A stretch of DNA of 47,610 bases from Stenotrophomonas sp. UBA2124 (GCA_002329155.1 DCXY01000042.1:1-47610), one strand, 5' to 3'; shown: positions 1 through 7,957, counted from the stretch's first letter. A program made the numbers and translations. The notes: generated by a model from the letters alone, not told the origin.

Positions 1-715
1 CCTGCCGGTGGCGATGATCCCCAACTGCGCCGCCACCCGCCACGCGCACTTCACCCTGGACGGCAGCGGCCCGGTGATGCTGGATCCGCCGTCGCTGGAA
101 GACTGGCCCAAGCTGACCTACGACGCCTCCAAGGGCACGCGCGTCAACCTGGACACCATCACGCCGAAAGAAGTGGCCAGCTGGAAGCCGGGCCAGACCC
201 TGCTGCTCAACGGCAAGCTGCTCACCGGCCGCGACGCCGCGCACAAGCGCATGGTGGACATGCTCAACAAGGGCGAGCCGCTGCCGGTGGACCTCAAGGG
301 TCGCTTCATCTACTACGTTGGCCCGGTCGATCCGGTGCGTGACGAGGTGGTGGGCCCGGCGGGTCCGACCACGGCCACGCGCATGGACAAGTTCACCCGC
401 CAGATTCTGGAGCAGACCGGCCTGCTGGGCATGGTCGGCAAGGCCGAGCGTGGCCCTGCCGCCATTGAAGCCATCCGCGACAACAAGTCGGCCTACCTGA
501 TGGCGGTGGGCGGCTCGGCCTACCTGGTGTCCAAGGCGATCAAGGCCTCCAAGGTGGTGGGCTTCGCCGACCTGGGCATGGAAGCGATCTACGAGTTCAC
601 CGTGCAGGACATGCCGGTGACCGTGGCGGTGGATTCCACCGGCGAGTCCGTGCACAAGACCGGCCCGCGCGAGTGGCAGGCCCGCATCGGCAAGATTCCG
701 GTGGTGGTGGAGTAA
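1..715 (+). CDS. Class I fumarate hydratase, C-terminal part (5' truncated by window)
   Basis: The reading frame is open from the first base and ends at TAA 713-715, so only the last 237 or so residues are visible. Fumarase catalyses the reversible hydration of fumarate to malate in the TCA cycle. The fragment opens with IPNCAATRHAHF; its Cys (codon 26-28) aligns with the third [4Fe-4S] ligand of class I, iron-sulfur fumarases. It then runs through the beta domain with the characteristic LLTGRDAAHKRM, YYVGPV, GPAGPTTATRMD and ADLGMEAIYEF blocks. The family (about 500 residues, single-chain alpha+beta) is oxygen sensitive, unlike class II FumC. The subtype is clear from these motifs; I leave the symbol blank because fumA/fumB naming cannot be settled. 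No terminator-like hairpin is evident just downstream. Confidence 0.93.
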   Translation, partial: LPVAMIPNCAATRHAHFTLDGSGPVMLDPPSLEDWPKLTYDASKGTRVNLDTITPKEVASWKPGQTLLLNGKLLTGRDAAHKRMVDMLNKGEPLPVDLKGRFIYYVGPVDPVRDEVVGPAGPTTATRMDKFTRQILEQTGLLGMVGKAERGPAAIEAIRDNKSAYLMAVGGSAYLVSKAIKASKVVGFADLGMEAIYEFTVQDMPVTVAVDSTGESVHKTGPREWQARIGKIPVVVE

Positions 716-800
716 ACCGCACGCCCCAGTGGTGATGCTGCGACGGCCCGGGCTATGCTCGGGCCGTTGTCGTTTGTGGCCACTGGAAGGGATGGAGCCG

Positions 801-1115
801 ATGCGCATGCATGCCTGGATAGGGTTGCTGGCCCTGCCGCTGCTCGGCGGCTGTGCCAGCAATGGATGGAACGGCGCGCCCAGGGGTGACCCTGCGGCCT
901 GCGTGAGCTATTGCCAGGCCCGCCACCAGAGCTGCATGGCCAACCCGAACCGCTACGGTGATTGTGGTGAAGGCAACACCCGCAATCAGTGCGACCAGAT
1001 CACCAACCCGGAGTTGCGCGGTGCCTGCCAGACCTCGCAGGCGTTCTGCCAGAACCGCTCGGCCAGCAGCGTCTGCGGCGAACGCTTGAACAGCTGCATG
1101 GCCAGCTGCAACTGA
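801..1115 (+). CDS. Small cysteine-rich putative lipoprotein
   Basis: This is a 104-residue protein of unknown function. The ATG at 801 is preferred because GGAAGG at 785-790 lies about 10 bases upstream; the ATG at 792 would sit on top of that site. Residues 1-18 form a short hydrophobic signal ending in LGGC, a lipobox that predicts lipidation at Cys18 and outer- or inner-membrane anchoring in the periplasm. The mature part carries ten further cysteines in about 85 residues (for example ACVSYC, RHQSC, NSCMASC), an even number compatible with five disulfides. The spacing suggests a small disulfide-knotted fold, but I recognise no named family. It sits between fumarase and a GST, with no clear functional link to either. 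Confidence 0.7.
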   Translation: MRMHAWIGLLALPLLGGCASNGWNGAPRGDPAACVSYCQARHQSCMANPNRYGDCGEGNTRNQCDQITNPELRGACQTSQAFCQNRSASSVCGERLNSCMASCN

Positions 1116-1173
1116 GTGCTGCCACGGTGCATGCGCGGCGGCCAGGATGGGTGTCTTTGGCAGGGAGGGGCGT

Positions 1174-1809
1174 ATGAAGGTTGTTCTCTATGGTTCGCAA
1201 AGCACCGCGTCGCTGGTGGTGCACTGGCTGCTGATCGAGCTGGGCATCGCACACGAACTGCGGCAGCTGGACTTCGCGCGGCGCGAGCAGAAATCAACCG
1301 GGTACCTGGCACTGAATCCCGCAGGGCGGGTGCCCACGCTGGTCATCGACGGGCAGGTGCTCACCGAATCGGCGGCTATTGCAATGCACCTGGCCGACCT
1401 GCACCCCGATGCCGGCCTGGCACCGGCGCCCGGTAGCGCGGCGCGTGGCGACTACTACCGGTGGATGTGCTTCTGCGTCTACACGCTGATGCCGGCCTAC
1501 CGCAGCTGGTTCTACCCCGATGAGCCTGCCGGTGCGGCCAATATCGAGGCGGCGAAGGGCAGGGCGCGCGCGCAGCTTGAAGCTGCCTGGCAGCAGATGG
1601 ACACGCACCTGGCGGCACACGGCCCCTACGTGCTCGGCGCGCAGCCGAGCACGGTGGATTTCATGCTGACCATGCTGATGCGCTGGAGCCGCAACATGCC
1701 GCGCCCGACCGACACCTGGCCGGCACTGGCCGCACATGCCGCCCGCATGAAGGCCCGCCCGGCTTTCGCCGAGGTCTACCGGCGCGAAGGCATCAGTGAT
1801 TGGGTCTGA
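1174..1809 (+). CDS. Glutathione S-transferase family protein
   Basis: A 211-residue cytosolic GST. The ATG at 1174 has a strong purine-rich site (GGGAGGGG, 1163-1170) directly upstream; a longer in-frame start at 1147 lacks one. The N-terminal thioredoxin-like domain (about residues 1-80) shows KVVLYGSQSTASLVVHWLL and the glutathione-contacting region NPAGRVPTLVIDGQVLTESAAIAMHLAD, with the conserved cis-Pro in VPT and the ES pair. The C-terminal helical domain has the N-capping box S-T-V-D (in QPSTVDFMLTML). Family members conjugate or reduce electrophiles with glutathione; the substrate cannot be inferred. A second, distinct GST gene is at 10202-10858. Confidence 0.88.
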   Translation: MKVVLYGSQSTASLVVHWLLIELGIAHELRQLDFARREQKSTGYLALNPAGRVPTLVIDGQVLTESAAIAMHLADLHPDAGLAPAPGSAARGDYYRWMCFCVYTLMPAYRSWFYPDEPAGAANIEAAKGRARAQLEAAWQQMDTHLAAHGPYVLGAQPSTVDFMLTMLMRWSRNMPRPTDTWPALAAHAARMKARPAFAEVYRREGISDWV

Positions 1810-1994
1810 TCCGGAGTGAGTTGCGCGGCTGGTTGTGGCAGCCAATACGGCCAACCGGTAGACAATCAAGCGCCGGCCAGCGCATGAACAGGCTTCACGT
1901 TGGCTGCAGCACGGCGGCGCTACCGTGCAGGCAGAGATGGCTGGCAGGTGGTTCGCCAGCGCCGTCGCCCGGTATCCCAGTCGGAGTGCCTGCA

Positions 1995-2528
1995 ATGAGT
2001 GAGCTGAGTGTTCCAGTGAGCGAACAGGACCACCATCAGGGGCGGTTGGATGCCCCGGTTGTGCTGGTGGAATATGCCGATTACCAATGCCCTTACTGTG
2101 GTGAGGCGTTTCCGTTGGTGCAGCGCCTGCAGCAGCGGTTTGGCGATGAGCTGTGTTTTGTGTTCCGCAATTTCCCGCTGGTGCAGTCGCACCCGCAGGC
2201 CTTGCCGGCGGCCATCACCGCCGAGTACGCCGGTACCCACGGCAAGTTCTGGGAGGCGCACGATGCACTGTTTCGCAGCCAGCAGCAGTTGGGCGAGGTG
2301 GTCTACCGCGCGCTGATGCGCCAGCTGGGTCTGTCCGAAGACGGGCTGGCTGCGGCCATGGACAAGCCGAGCAGCCTGGGCCGCATCCAGAGCGATATAG
2401 AAGGCGCGATGCGCAGTGGCGTGGACGGCACCCCGGCATTTTTCGTCAATGGCCGGCGGTTCCAGCCGCAGCAGAGTTTCGAGGAGCTCTACGACGACAT
2501 CGTCGCGGCACTGGGCAACAAGGCCTGA
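1995..2528 (+). CDS. DsbA-family thioredoxin-fold oxidoreductase, cytoplasmic
   Basis: The 177-residue product begins at ATG 1995 with CGGAG (1982-1986) upstream; the longer frame from 1800 overlaps the preceding gene and is not protein-like. Residues 32-35 form a CPYC active site in the setting VLVEYADYQCPYCGEAF, followed by the helical insertion typical of DsbA-like proteins and the cis-Pro region DGTPAFFVNGR near residue 150. There is no signal peptide, so it probably acts in the cytoplasm, unlike periplasmic DsbA. It resembles Thioredoxin_4/DsbA-like domains found alone or attached to transporters. The redox partner is unknown. The 185-bp gap upstream holds no recognisable gene. Confidence 0.85.
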   Translation: MSELSVPVSEQDHHQGRLDAPVVLVEYADYQCPYCGEAFPLVQRLQQRFGDELCFVFRNFPLVQSHPQALPAAITAEYAGTHGKFWEAHDALFRSQQQLGEVVYRALMRQLGLSEDGLAAAMDKPSSLGRIQSDIEGAMRSGVDGTPAFFVNGRRFQPQQSFEELYDDIVAALGNKA

Positions 2529-2550
2529 GCGCGGCGCCGCCGTATCAGCT

Positions 2551-2960
2551 CCCGGGCGCGCATGCGCTTACCCGGCTACAGACGCCGGCCCGCACGCGTA
2601 GCCGGCCCGCTCAAGCGTAGCCCGGGTAAGCGAAGCGCACCCGGGGAATGAGCGTGGCGTTGGTGCAGTTTGGTCGATGGAAACCCGATTACGGGAGGCT
2701 TTCCTGCGAGTGGTGCGGCCACCTGCCTCCCGGGTGCGCATGCGCTTACCCGGGCTACAGATGCCAGCCCGCGCGCGTAGCCGGCCCACTCGCACGTAGC
2801 CCGGGTAAGCAAAGCGCACCCGGGGAATGAGCGTGGAGGCGATGCAGGTCGACCGATGGAAGCCCGATTGCGGCAGGCTTTCCTGCGACCGGCGTGTCTA
2901 CCCGCCTCCCGGGTGCGCATGCGCTTACCCGGGCTACAGATGCCGGCTTATCCCGGCGGC
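2551..2960. repeat. Tandem REP array, about 178-179 bp period, 2.3 copies
   Basis: Five palindromic elements alternate in orientation: 2551-2579 (reverse), 2617-2646 (forward), 2729-2759 (reverse), 2796-2825 (forward) and 2908-2937 (reverse). Forward elements start GTAGCCCGGGTAAGC and end GCGCACCCGGGG; reverse ones are the complement. The sequence between elements is also repeated (GGGGAATGAGCGTGG, then a diverged middle, then GGCTTTCCTGCGA), so the whole unit of about 178 bp was duplicated: 2551-2728, 2729-2907, and a partial third copy. It fills the gap between the convergent dsbA-like and arsC-like genes. Several short open frames across it are by-products of the repeats. Confidence 0.9.
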
Positions 2961-2991
2961 CGGCACTTGCCTCGGCCATGCATGACCAGGC

Positions 2992-3342
2992 TCAATCGAG
3001 CAGTGCCAATACCTTTTCCGGCGGGCGGCACAGGGCGGTGCCCTTGGTGGTGCGCACGATGGGGCGGTTGATCAGTGCCGGGTGCTGGTGCATGGCCTTG
3101 ATCAAGGCCGCATCATCATCCAGCTGCCCCGCCAGCCCCAGCTCGGCATAGGCAGCTTCCTTGCTGCGCAGCAGTTCGCGTGCCGGCATGCCCATTTCCC
3201 GCAACAGCTGGCCCAGCTCGGCCTCGCTGGGTGGGGCGTCCAGATAGTTGATCACCTCCACCTCGGCCCCAGCTTCCTGCAGCAGGGCCAGTGCGCCACG
3301 TGAGTTGGAGCAACGGTTGTTGTGCCAGATGGTCGCCTTCAT
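2992..3342 (-). CDS. ArsC/Spx-family arsenate reductase-like protein
   Basis: A 116-residue thioredoxin-fold protein. The N-terminal MKATIWHNNRCSNSRGAL carries the catalytic-type Cys at residue 11 in the RCSNSR loop of glutaredoxin-coupled arsenate reductases, and the C-terminal part has IVRTTKGTALCRPPEKVLALL, matching the family's substrate-loop Arg/Pro region (as in E. coli ArsC and YfgD). The start at 3342 lies 2 bases after the pldA stop codon (TGAGCATG junction), so the two are translationally coupled; the ribosome site GGAGTGG is inside the pldA end. No ars regulator or efflux gene is nearby, so a housekeeping YfgD-like role is as likely as arsenate detoxification. Confidence 0.85.
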   Translation of the reverse strand: MKATIWHNNRCSNSRGALALLQEAGAEVEVINYLDAPPSEAELGQLLREMGMPARELLRSKEAAYAELGLAGQLDDDAALIKAMHQHPALINRPIVRTTKGTALCRPPEKVLALLD

Positions 3343-3344
3343 GC

Positions 3345-4484
3345 TCAGAACCACTCCATCAACGACACGCCCACACCGATATAGGTGGCGCGGTGGTTGT
3401 AGTCGATCATGCTTTCACCATAGCCGTCGAACACCTGTATGTGCCCGCGCAGCAGGTTGTTGAGCGGGAAGCCGTAATCCACCTGCAGCGAGCCGTGCGA
3501 ACGGTCACCGCTGCGCAGCGAGTGGCGGCCGGTGATCGAGAGCTCATGGCCGTTGCGGTTGTACACCAGCGTGGCATCGCCACGGCCGATGTAATCCTCG
3601 ATGTCCGGGTTGTTGTCGTCGCGGTTGCCTTCGGGGATGCGGTACCAGGGGCGCAGCATCAGGGCCCAGTTCTCGCGGTCCAGGCCCACGTTGAAGATCA
3701 CCCGGTTCCAGCTGCGCGACAACGGATCGCTGCGGCCATTGGACTGGTGGTTGAGGCTCACCCCGGCCATGCGGCCATTCCAGCCGAATAGCGAGTAGCC
3801 ATTGCGGAAGGCAAGCATCACCTCCGGCTCGTAGTTGGTTTCGCGGAACGGGCGCGAGAGTTCGCTGTTGTAGGCCTGCCAGTGCGAGCTCTGGGTGTAG
3901 CCCACCCAGATGTCCCCGTTGTCGCCAAACAGGTTCTCGGCCACCTTGGTCTTGAAGCTCAGCTGGAACTTCAGCTCGGTGCTGTTGAGGTCTTCGGGCG
4001 CGGTGGCGGTGTTGTTGGGGTTGGGCGAATGCGGCAGCTCGTTCGGCTTGCTGCTCCAGAACGCGGGCAGCAGGTATACCGGCTTGTAGGCGCGCAGCTG
4101 GAACAGGCCCAGCTTGGAGTCCTTGGCCAGCTCCCAGCGGCTGTCCAGCAGCGAGCCGCGGCCGGCGTTGGCGGCCACGGCTGCCAGTTCGTCATGGGCG
4201 AACAGTTCCTTGCGGCGCGGGTCCTGTTCGTCCATCGCCTTGGCGGTGGCCTTGGCTTCCTTGCGCGCCTGCTGCGCGGCGCTGGCGGCGGCATCGGCGG
4301 CACGGGTGTCTTCCGGGCTGCGCCCCAGTGCCTTGTCGTAGCAGGCCAGGCGTGCGGCATCGGAGTCCAGCGCGAAGCAGGCTTCCGGTGAGGCTGGGTC
4401 GGTGATTGATTCCTGGGCCAGGGCAGGGGCACTGATGCCCACCAGGGCAATCAGCAACGCGTGGCGAAGGGGGGAGATGGGCAT
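3345..4484 (-). CDS. pldA: Outer membrane phospholipase A
   Basis: A 379-residue precursor starting at 4484, with a signal peptide ending ALA-Q at about residue 23. OMPLA hydrolyses phospholipids that have reached the outer leaflet and is a 12-strand beta-barrel, active as a calcium-dependent dimer. The active site is visible in NHQSNGRSDPLSRSWNR: His246, Ser248 and Asn260, with the same spacing as E. coli His142, Ser144, Asn156. The protein ends in Phe (SLMEWF), as expected for BAM-assembled barrels. Between signal peptide and barrel there is a roughly 80-residue Ala/Lys/Glu-rich stretch (PEDTRAADAAASAAQQ and on), longer than in the enteric enzyme. It is cotranscribed with the arsC-like gene. 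Confidence 0.95.
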   Translation of the reverse strand: MPISPLRHALLIALVGISAPALAQESITDPASPEACFALDSDAARLACYDKALGRSPEDTRAADAAASAAQQARKEAKATAKAMDEQDPRRKELFAHDELAAVAANAGRGSLLDSRWELAKDSKLGLFQLRAYKPVYLLPAFWSSKPNELPHSPNPNNTATAPEDLNSTELKFQLSFKTKVAENLFGDNGDIWVGYTQSSHWQAYNSELSRPFRETNYEPEVMLAFRNGYSLFGWNGRMAGVSLNHQSNGRSDPLSRSWNRVIFNVGLDRENWALMLRPWYRIPEGNRDDNNPDIEDYIGRGDATLVYNRNGHELSITGRHSLRSGDRSHGSLQVDYGFPLNNLLRGHIQVFDGYGESMIDYNHRATYIGVGVSLMEWF

Positions 4485-4593
4485 GTTGGAAGTCCGGTCA
4501 TGGCAAGGGGCCGGTGCCTTCCGGGGAAGGCACATCCGTGGCAGCGGCAATTGTCGGTGATTGCGCCGTGCAGGGGGAGTCATGGGCGGGGGG

Positions 4594-5079
4594 TCAGACG
4601 AACCAGGCCATTGCGAACACCGCGATCATGGCCATGCCCAGCCCCAGCTTGAAGGCCACGCCCAGCACGATGCCCAGCCAGGTGCCGAAGCCGACCTTGG
4701 TGGCCTGGCCCAGCTCGCGGCCGTGCAGGTATTCGCCACCCAGCGCGCCCAGGAACGGGCCCACGAACAGGCCGATGGGCATGAAGAACAGGCCCACCAC
4801 CGTGCCCACCGCCGAGCCGATCAGCGCCAGGCGGCTGGCCCCCACCTTCTGTGCGCCGATCACCGTTGAAACAACGTCGATAATGATGGATATGACGGTC
4901 AACACGCCCAATACCACCAGCGTGATCCAACCCACCCGCTCAAAGCCCTCGGTCCATGCGGCCACCAGCAGGCCCACAAAAACCAGCGGAACGCCCGGCA
5001 GCGCCGGCAGGATGATGCCGGCAAAGCCGATCAGTACCAGGAGCGCCGCAACCGTATAGAAGATGAATGAATAGTCCAT
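4594..5079 (-). CDS. DUF456 family membrane protein
   Basis: A 161-residue, very hydrophobic integral membrane protein. Predicted segments lie near residues 5-25, 30-42, 50-75, 85-112 and 130-160; the central part is glycine-rich (IGSAVGTVVGLFFMPIGLFVGPFLGALGGEYLHGRE). The GPFLGALGGEYL block is typical of DUF456, a family of unknown function widespread in bacteria. It is transcribed away from cspA and separated by about 110 bp from pldA, with no sign of coupling. No function can be assigned from context. Confidence 0.85.
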   Translation of the reverse strand: MDYSFIFYTVAALLVLIGFAGIILPALPGVPLVFVGLLVAAWTEGFERVGWITLVVLGVLTVISIIIDVVSTVIGAQKVGASRLALIGSAVGTVVGLFFMPIGLFVGPFLGALGGEYLHGRELGQATKVGFGTWLGIVLGVAFKLGLGMAMIAVFAMAWFV

Positions 5080-5311
5080 GCTGGCTCTGAAAGGGTCGAA
5101 TGGGTCTTGACTTTATGGCTTGTTACGCCATTGCATTTTGCAAATTCCCGGGTTAACTTGCAGCCGCTGAGCTTGGCAAGGTCACCGTGAATCGTGGCCT
5201 GATGGGTAGATCGCACGATTTGCTGCATCGCTGCACCTCGCTTCCTCCTTGCAGTCAGCCGCCCTCCGGGGCGTAACCACCCAACGAGAGAGCAACAGGG
5301 AGTTAGTCGAG

Positions 5312-5521
5312 ATGTCCGAACGCGAAACCGGTACCGTGAAGTGGTTCAACGACGCCAAGGGTTTCGGCTTCATCAGCCGTGAGAATGGTGAGGATGTGTT
5401 CGTGCACTTCCGCGCCATCCAGACCCAGGGCTTCAAGAGCCTGAAGGAAGGCCAGAAGGTCACCTTCACCGTCGTGCAGGGCCAGAAGGGCCTGCAGGCG
5501 GACGCTGTGCAACCGGTCTGA
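5312..5521 (+). CDS. Cold-shock domain protein
   Basis: A 69-residue CspA-family single-stranded nucleic-acid binding protein. The start at ATG 5312 (MSERETGTVKWFN) is supported by GGGAG at 5298-5302. RNP1 (KGFGFIS) and RNP2 (VFVHF) are intact, giving the five-strand OB fold with surface aromatic residues. Such proteins act as RNA chaperones or transcription antiterminators. The 232-bp space before it, shared with the divergent DUF456 gene, allows a long 5' leader of the type that makes cspA mRNAs thermo-responsive; a promoter-like TTGCAT/TTAACT pair lies at 5131-5136 and 5153-5158, but this is weak. A clear terminator follows. Whether it is cold-induced cannot be told. Confidence 0.95.
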   Translation: MSERETGTVKWFNDAKGFGFISRENGEDVFVHFRAIQTQGFKSLKEGQKVTFTVVQGQKGLQADAVQPV

Positions 5522-5545
5522 GGCCGGCGCAGCCTGCAGACAGTG

Positions 5546-5576
5546 AAAGGCCCGCGCAAGCGGGCCTTTCTTTTTG
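5546..5576 (+). terminator. Rho-independent terminator of cspA-type gene
   Basis: The stem AAAGGCCCGC (5546-5555) and GCGGGCCTTT (5560-5569) pairs perfectly around a GCAA tetraloop and runs into CTTTTT. It lies 25 bases after the cold-shock stop and before the converging glycine-zipper gene, so it probably stops both transcripts. Confidence 0.9.
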
Positions 5577-5597
5577 CTGCGTGCTGGCGGTGCTGGA

Positions 5598-6089
5598 TCA
5601 GCGCAGGACCACGCGGCCGTTGACCACGCGGACGTAGGCATTCTCTGCCACGCCGTTGAGGTTCTTCTGGTTGACCATGATCACGCGGCCATCGTCCATG
5701 CGCACCTGGATGTCGTAAGACTCACCGGTGACGTTCTGCTGGATCTTGTTGCCGGCCATCGCGCCTGCAGCGGCACCGGCCACGGCGGCGATGTTCTGGT
5801 TGCCCTTGCTGCCGCCGGTCTTGTCGGAGATTTCATGGCCGGCAACGGCACCCACGATGCCACCGAGGATGGCGCCGGTGGCGGCCGGGGCGGTACGGCC
5901 CGAGGACACCGCGTTGATGCGGGTCACGATGCCACAGTCGGCGCAGCGGGTCTGGTTGTAGCCGTTGTTGTAGCCGCCATTGTTATAGCCACCGTTGTTG
6001 TAGCCGCCACCGCCATAACCCGGCGAGGTGGCACAACCGGCCAGGGCGAGGGTGGCAATGGCGCCTGCGGCAATCAGTTGAATCTTCAT
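5598..6089 (-). CDS. Glycine-zipper lipoprotein (17-kDa antigen-like)
   Basis: A 163-residue protein starting at 6089 with GGAGAG upstream. The signal sequence ends LALAGC, a lipobox at Cys19, so an outer-membrane lipoprotein is likely. Just after the Cys is a short degenerate repeat, GGYNNGGYNNGGYNNG (four near-copies of GYNNG), then CADC. Residues about 75-130 form a glycine-zipper hairpin (ATGAILGGIVGAVAGHEISDKTGG and GAAAGAMAGNKI), a motif of membrane-inserting or barrel-associated envelope proteins. The C-terminal region (YDIQVRMDDGRVIMV) resembles the beta domain of SlyB/PcpY-type lipoproteins. SlyB-like proteins stabilise the outer membrane; a direct role here is inference. Confidence 0.85.
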   Translation of the reverse strand: MKIQLIAAGAIATLALAGCATSPGYGGGGYNNGGYNNGGYNNGYNQTRCADCGIVTRINAVSSGRTAPAATGAILGGIVGAVAGHEISDKTGGSKGNQNIAAVAGAAAGAMAGNKIQQNVTGESYDIQVRMDDGRVIMVNQKNLNGVAENAYVRVVNGRVVLR

Positions 6090-6214
6090 GGTTGGTCTCT
6101 CCGTGCCGAAACTGGGAAAAGGGGCAGGGTGCTGCCCGGCATGCTGATCCTCCCGTTTCACACGTGAATGGAGGGCCAACCACGCGTGAAGACGGTGTGC
6201 AATGCTGATTCCGT

Positions 6215-6649
6215 TCAGCGGAAATCCTGGTGGCAGGCCTTGCAGTCGCTGCCTACCTTCTGCGAAATCGCGGCCAGCGCGGCGCAGTCTGCCGGCGGCT
6301 TGGCCAGGGCATCGTTCAGGGTGGCGCGGAAGCGGCTGGCATGCTGCTTGAAGCGTTCGTCATCGCGCAGGCTCGGGAAGGCCACTTCCAGATCGTTGGA
6401 CAGCGCGCGCAGGGTCTGCAGGCGCGGTGCGGTGTCATTGACGCTGCAGCGGTTCTGCTTCTGGCTTTCACCCAGCAGGGCGGTCTGCTTGGCCATCACC
6501 GTCATCAGGCTGTCCGGGAAGTGGTCTTGGCGCTCCTGGATGGCACGCATGCCCATCACGGTGGCAACCACGCCGATCAGCAGGCCGGCGATCAGGACGA
6601 ACAGGTAACGGGCGGCCTTGGAAGGCGGCTGGTGGACGGGGTCTGACAT
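6215..6649 (-). CDS. Membrane-anchored cytochrome c'-like protein
   Basis: A 144-residue protein. The ATG at 6649 is 8 bases after GGAG; an ATG two codons earlier (6655) would be too close to it. One transmembrane segment spans about residues 14-34 (YLFVLIAGLLIGVVATVMGM), followed by a helical periplasmic domain. The only haem motif, CKACH, is at the extreme C terminus, the position typical of four-helix cytochromes c' and b562. Such proteins bind a high-spin haem and are linked to nitric oxide tolerance or electron transfer. The long frame extending upstream as far as 7681 is antisense to tcdA and not real. Confidence 0.85.
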   Translation of the reverse strand: MSDPVHQPPSKAARYLFVLIAGLLIGVVATVMGMRAIQERQDHFPDSLMTVMAKQTALLGESQKQNRCSVNDTAPRLQTLRALSNDLEVAFPSLRDDERFKQHASRFRATLNDALAKPPADCAALAAISQKVGSDCKACHQDFR

Positions 6650-6715
6650 GGGCATGGCTCCTGGCAGGTTGCGTGGCTGGGGATGATGCCCGCCCATTAT
6701 GCAGCCACGGCTAAA

Positions 6716-7525
6716 ATGTCGGCCATGAAACAGCAACTTCGCGAACGGTTTGCCGGCATTGACCGGTTGTATGGCGCCGGCACCATCGACTACCTGGCCG
6801 GCTGCCGGGTAGCGGTGGTCGGCATGGGCGGCGTGGGCTCCTGGGTGGTGGAGGCGTTGGCGCGCTCGGCGGTAGGCCACCTGAGCCTGATCGATGCCGA
6901 CGACATCTGCGTGTCCAACACCAACCGCCAGCTGCCGGCGCTGGCCGGGCAGTACGGGCGGAACAAGGCGCTGGCCATGGCCGAGCGTTGCAAGGCGATC
7001 AACCCGGACATCGAAGTGGAGGCGGTGGAAGCCTTCCTGACCGGTTCCAACATGGCGCAGCTGCTGGACCGCGGTTTCGACCTGGTGATAGATGCCTGCG
7101 ACAGCTTCCGGGTGAAGGTGGAGAGCATTGCCTGGTGCCGCCGCCGCAAGCTGCCCATGATCACCGTGGGCGCGGCCGGTGGCCGTACCGACCCGACGCT
7201 GGTGCGGGTGCGCGATGTCTCGCGCACCGAGCACGACGCGATGATGGCCTTGATCCGCAAGAAGCTGCGCGCCGAGTTCAACTTCCCCAAGAACGCGCAG
7301 CGTTATTTCGGGGTGCCGGCGGTGTATTCGCTGGAAAACGTGAAGTACCCGCAGGCTGATGGCAGCGTCTGCGGCCTGCGCCCCAATCTGGGGCCGGACG
7401 AGGCCATGAAGCTGGACTGTGGCGCCGGCCTGGGTGCGGCCACCCACATCACCGGCGCATTCGCCTTCGCCGCCGTGGGCAAGGCCTTGGAAATGCTGCT
7501 CAAGAAGAAGCCGGCACAGGCCTGA
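6716..7525 (+). CDS. tcdA: tRNA threonylcarbamoyladenosine dehydratase TcdA
   Basis: TcdA uses ATP to cyclise t6A at position 37 of ANN-decoding tRNAs to ct6A. The protein is about 269 residues and belongs to the ThiF/MoeB/E1-like superfamily: the nucleotide-binding VVGMGGVGSWVVEALARS near residue 35, DADDICVSNTNRQ, the adenylation-site region VIDACDSFRVK and the family C-terminal block CGLRPNLGPDEAMKLDCGAGLGAATHITGAF. Two starts are possible, ATG 6716 or ATG 6725, three codons apart; neither has a clear ribosome site, and a TAAAAT hexamer at 6712-6717 even allows a leaderless message from 6725. It converges with tatD across a REP array. Confidence 0.92.
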   Translation: MSAMKQQLRERFAGIDRLYGAGTIDYLAGCRVAVVGMGGVGSWVVEALARSAVGHLSLIDADDICVSNTNRQLPALAGQYGRNKALAMAERCKAINPDIEVEAVEAFLTGSNMAQLLDRGFDLVIDACDSFRVKVESIAWCRRRKLPMITVGAAGGRTDPTLVRVRDVSRTEHDAMMALIRKKLRAEFNFPKNAQRYFGVPAVYSLENVKYPQADGSVCGLRPNLGPDEAMKLDCGAGLGAATHITGAFAFAAVGKALEMLLKKKPAQA

Positions 7526-7539
7526 GCGCAAGAGCCACC

Positions 7540-7936
7540 GTAGCCCGGGTAAGCAAAGCGCACCCGGGGCTGTTCGCGGTGATGGCGGATGCTGTGCGCA
7601 GCCTGATGCGAACCCGGGTGCGCTCGCGCTTACCCGGGCTACAGAAGCATCAGCCTCCCGGAATGTTCGGGCGTTGCGCATTCCCCGTAGCCCGGGTAAG
7701 CAACGCGCACCCGGGGTTGTTTGCGGTGATGGCGGATGGTTTGCGCCGCCTGATGCAACCCTCCGGGTGCGCTGCGCTTACCCGGGCTACAGGAACAACA
7801 GCCTCCCGGAATGCTCGGGCTTTGCGCATTACCCGTAGCCCGGGTAAGCAACGCGCACCCGGGGCCGTTCGCGGTGATGCCGGAAAGTGTGCGCAGCCTG
7901 ATGCAACCCCGGGTGCGCTGCACTTACCCGGGCTAC
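7540..7936. repeat. Tandem REP array, 147-148 bp period, 2.7 copies
   Basis: Three forward elements (from 7540, 7687 and 7835; GTAGCCCGGGTAAGC to GCGCACCCGGGG) alternate with three reverse elements (7613-7642, 7761-7790, 7908-7936). Each unit consists of a forward element, a roughly 43-bp spacer (TTCGCGGTGATGGCGGA and CAGCCTGATGC are conserved), a reverse element and a link containing CAGCCTCCCGGAATG. The entire unit, not only the palindromes, is repeated. It occupies the region between the converging tcdA and tatD genes and its last reverse element ends 22 bp from the tatD stop. Confidence 0.92.
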
Positions 7937-7957
7937 AGGGTGTTTGAGGTGCTGCGC

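Noticed and set aside
415..420. Possible frameshift or truncation of the fumarase
   Set aside because: The frame is intact to its stop; only the window edge removes the 5' part.
2992..3342. Arsenic resistance operon
   Set aside because: Only an ArsC-fold protein is present, coupled to pldA; no arsR, arsB or acr3.
5131..5158. sigma-70 promoter for the cold-shock gene (TTGCAT, TTAACT)
   Set aside because: The -10 match is poor and other pairs are equally possible; kept only as a remark in the gene entry.
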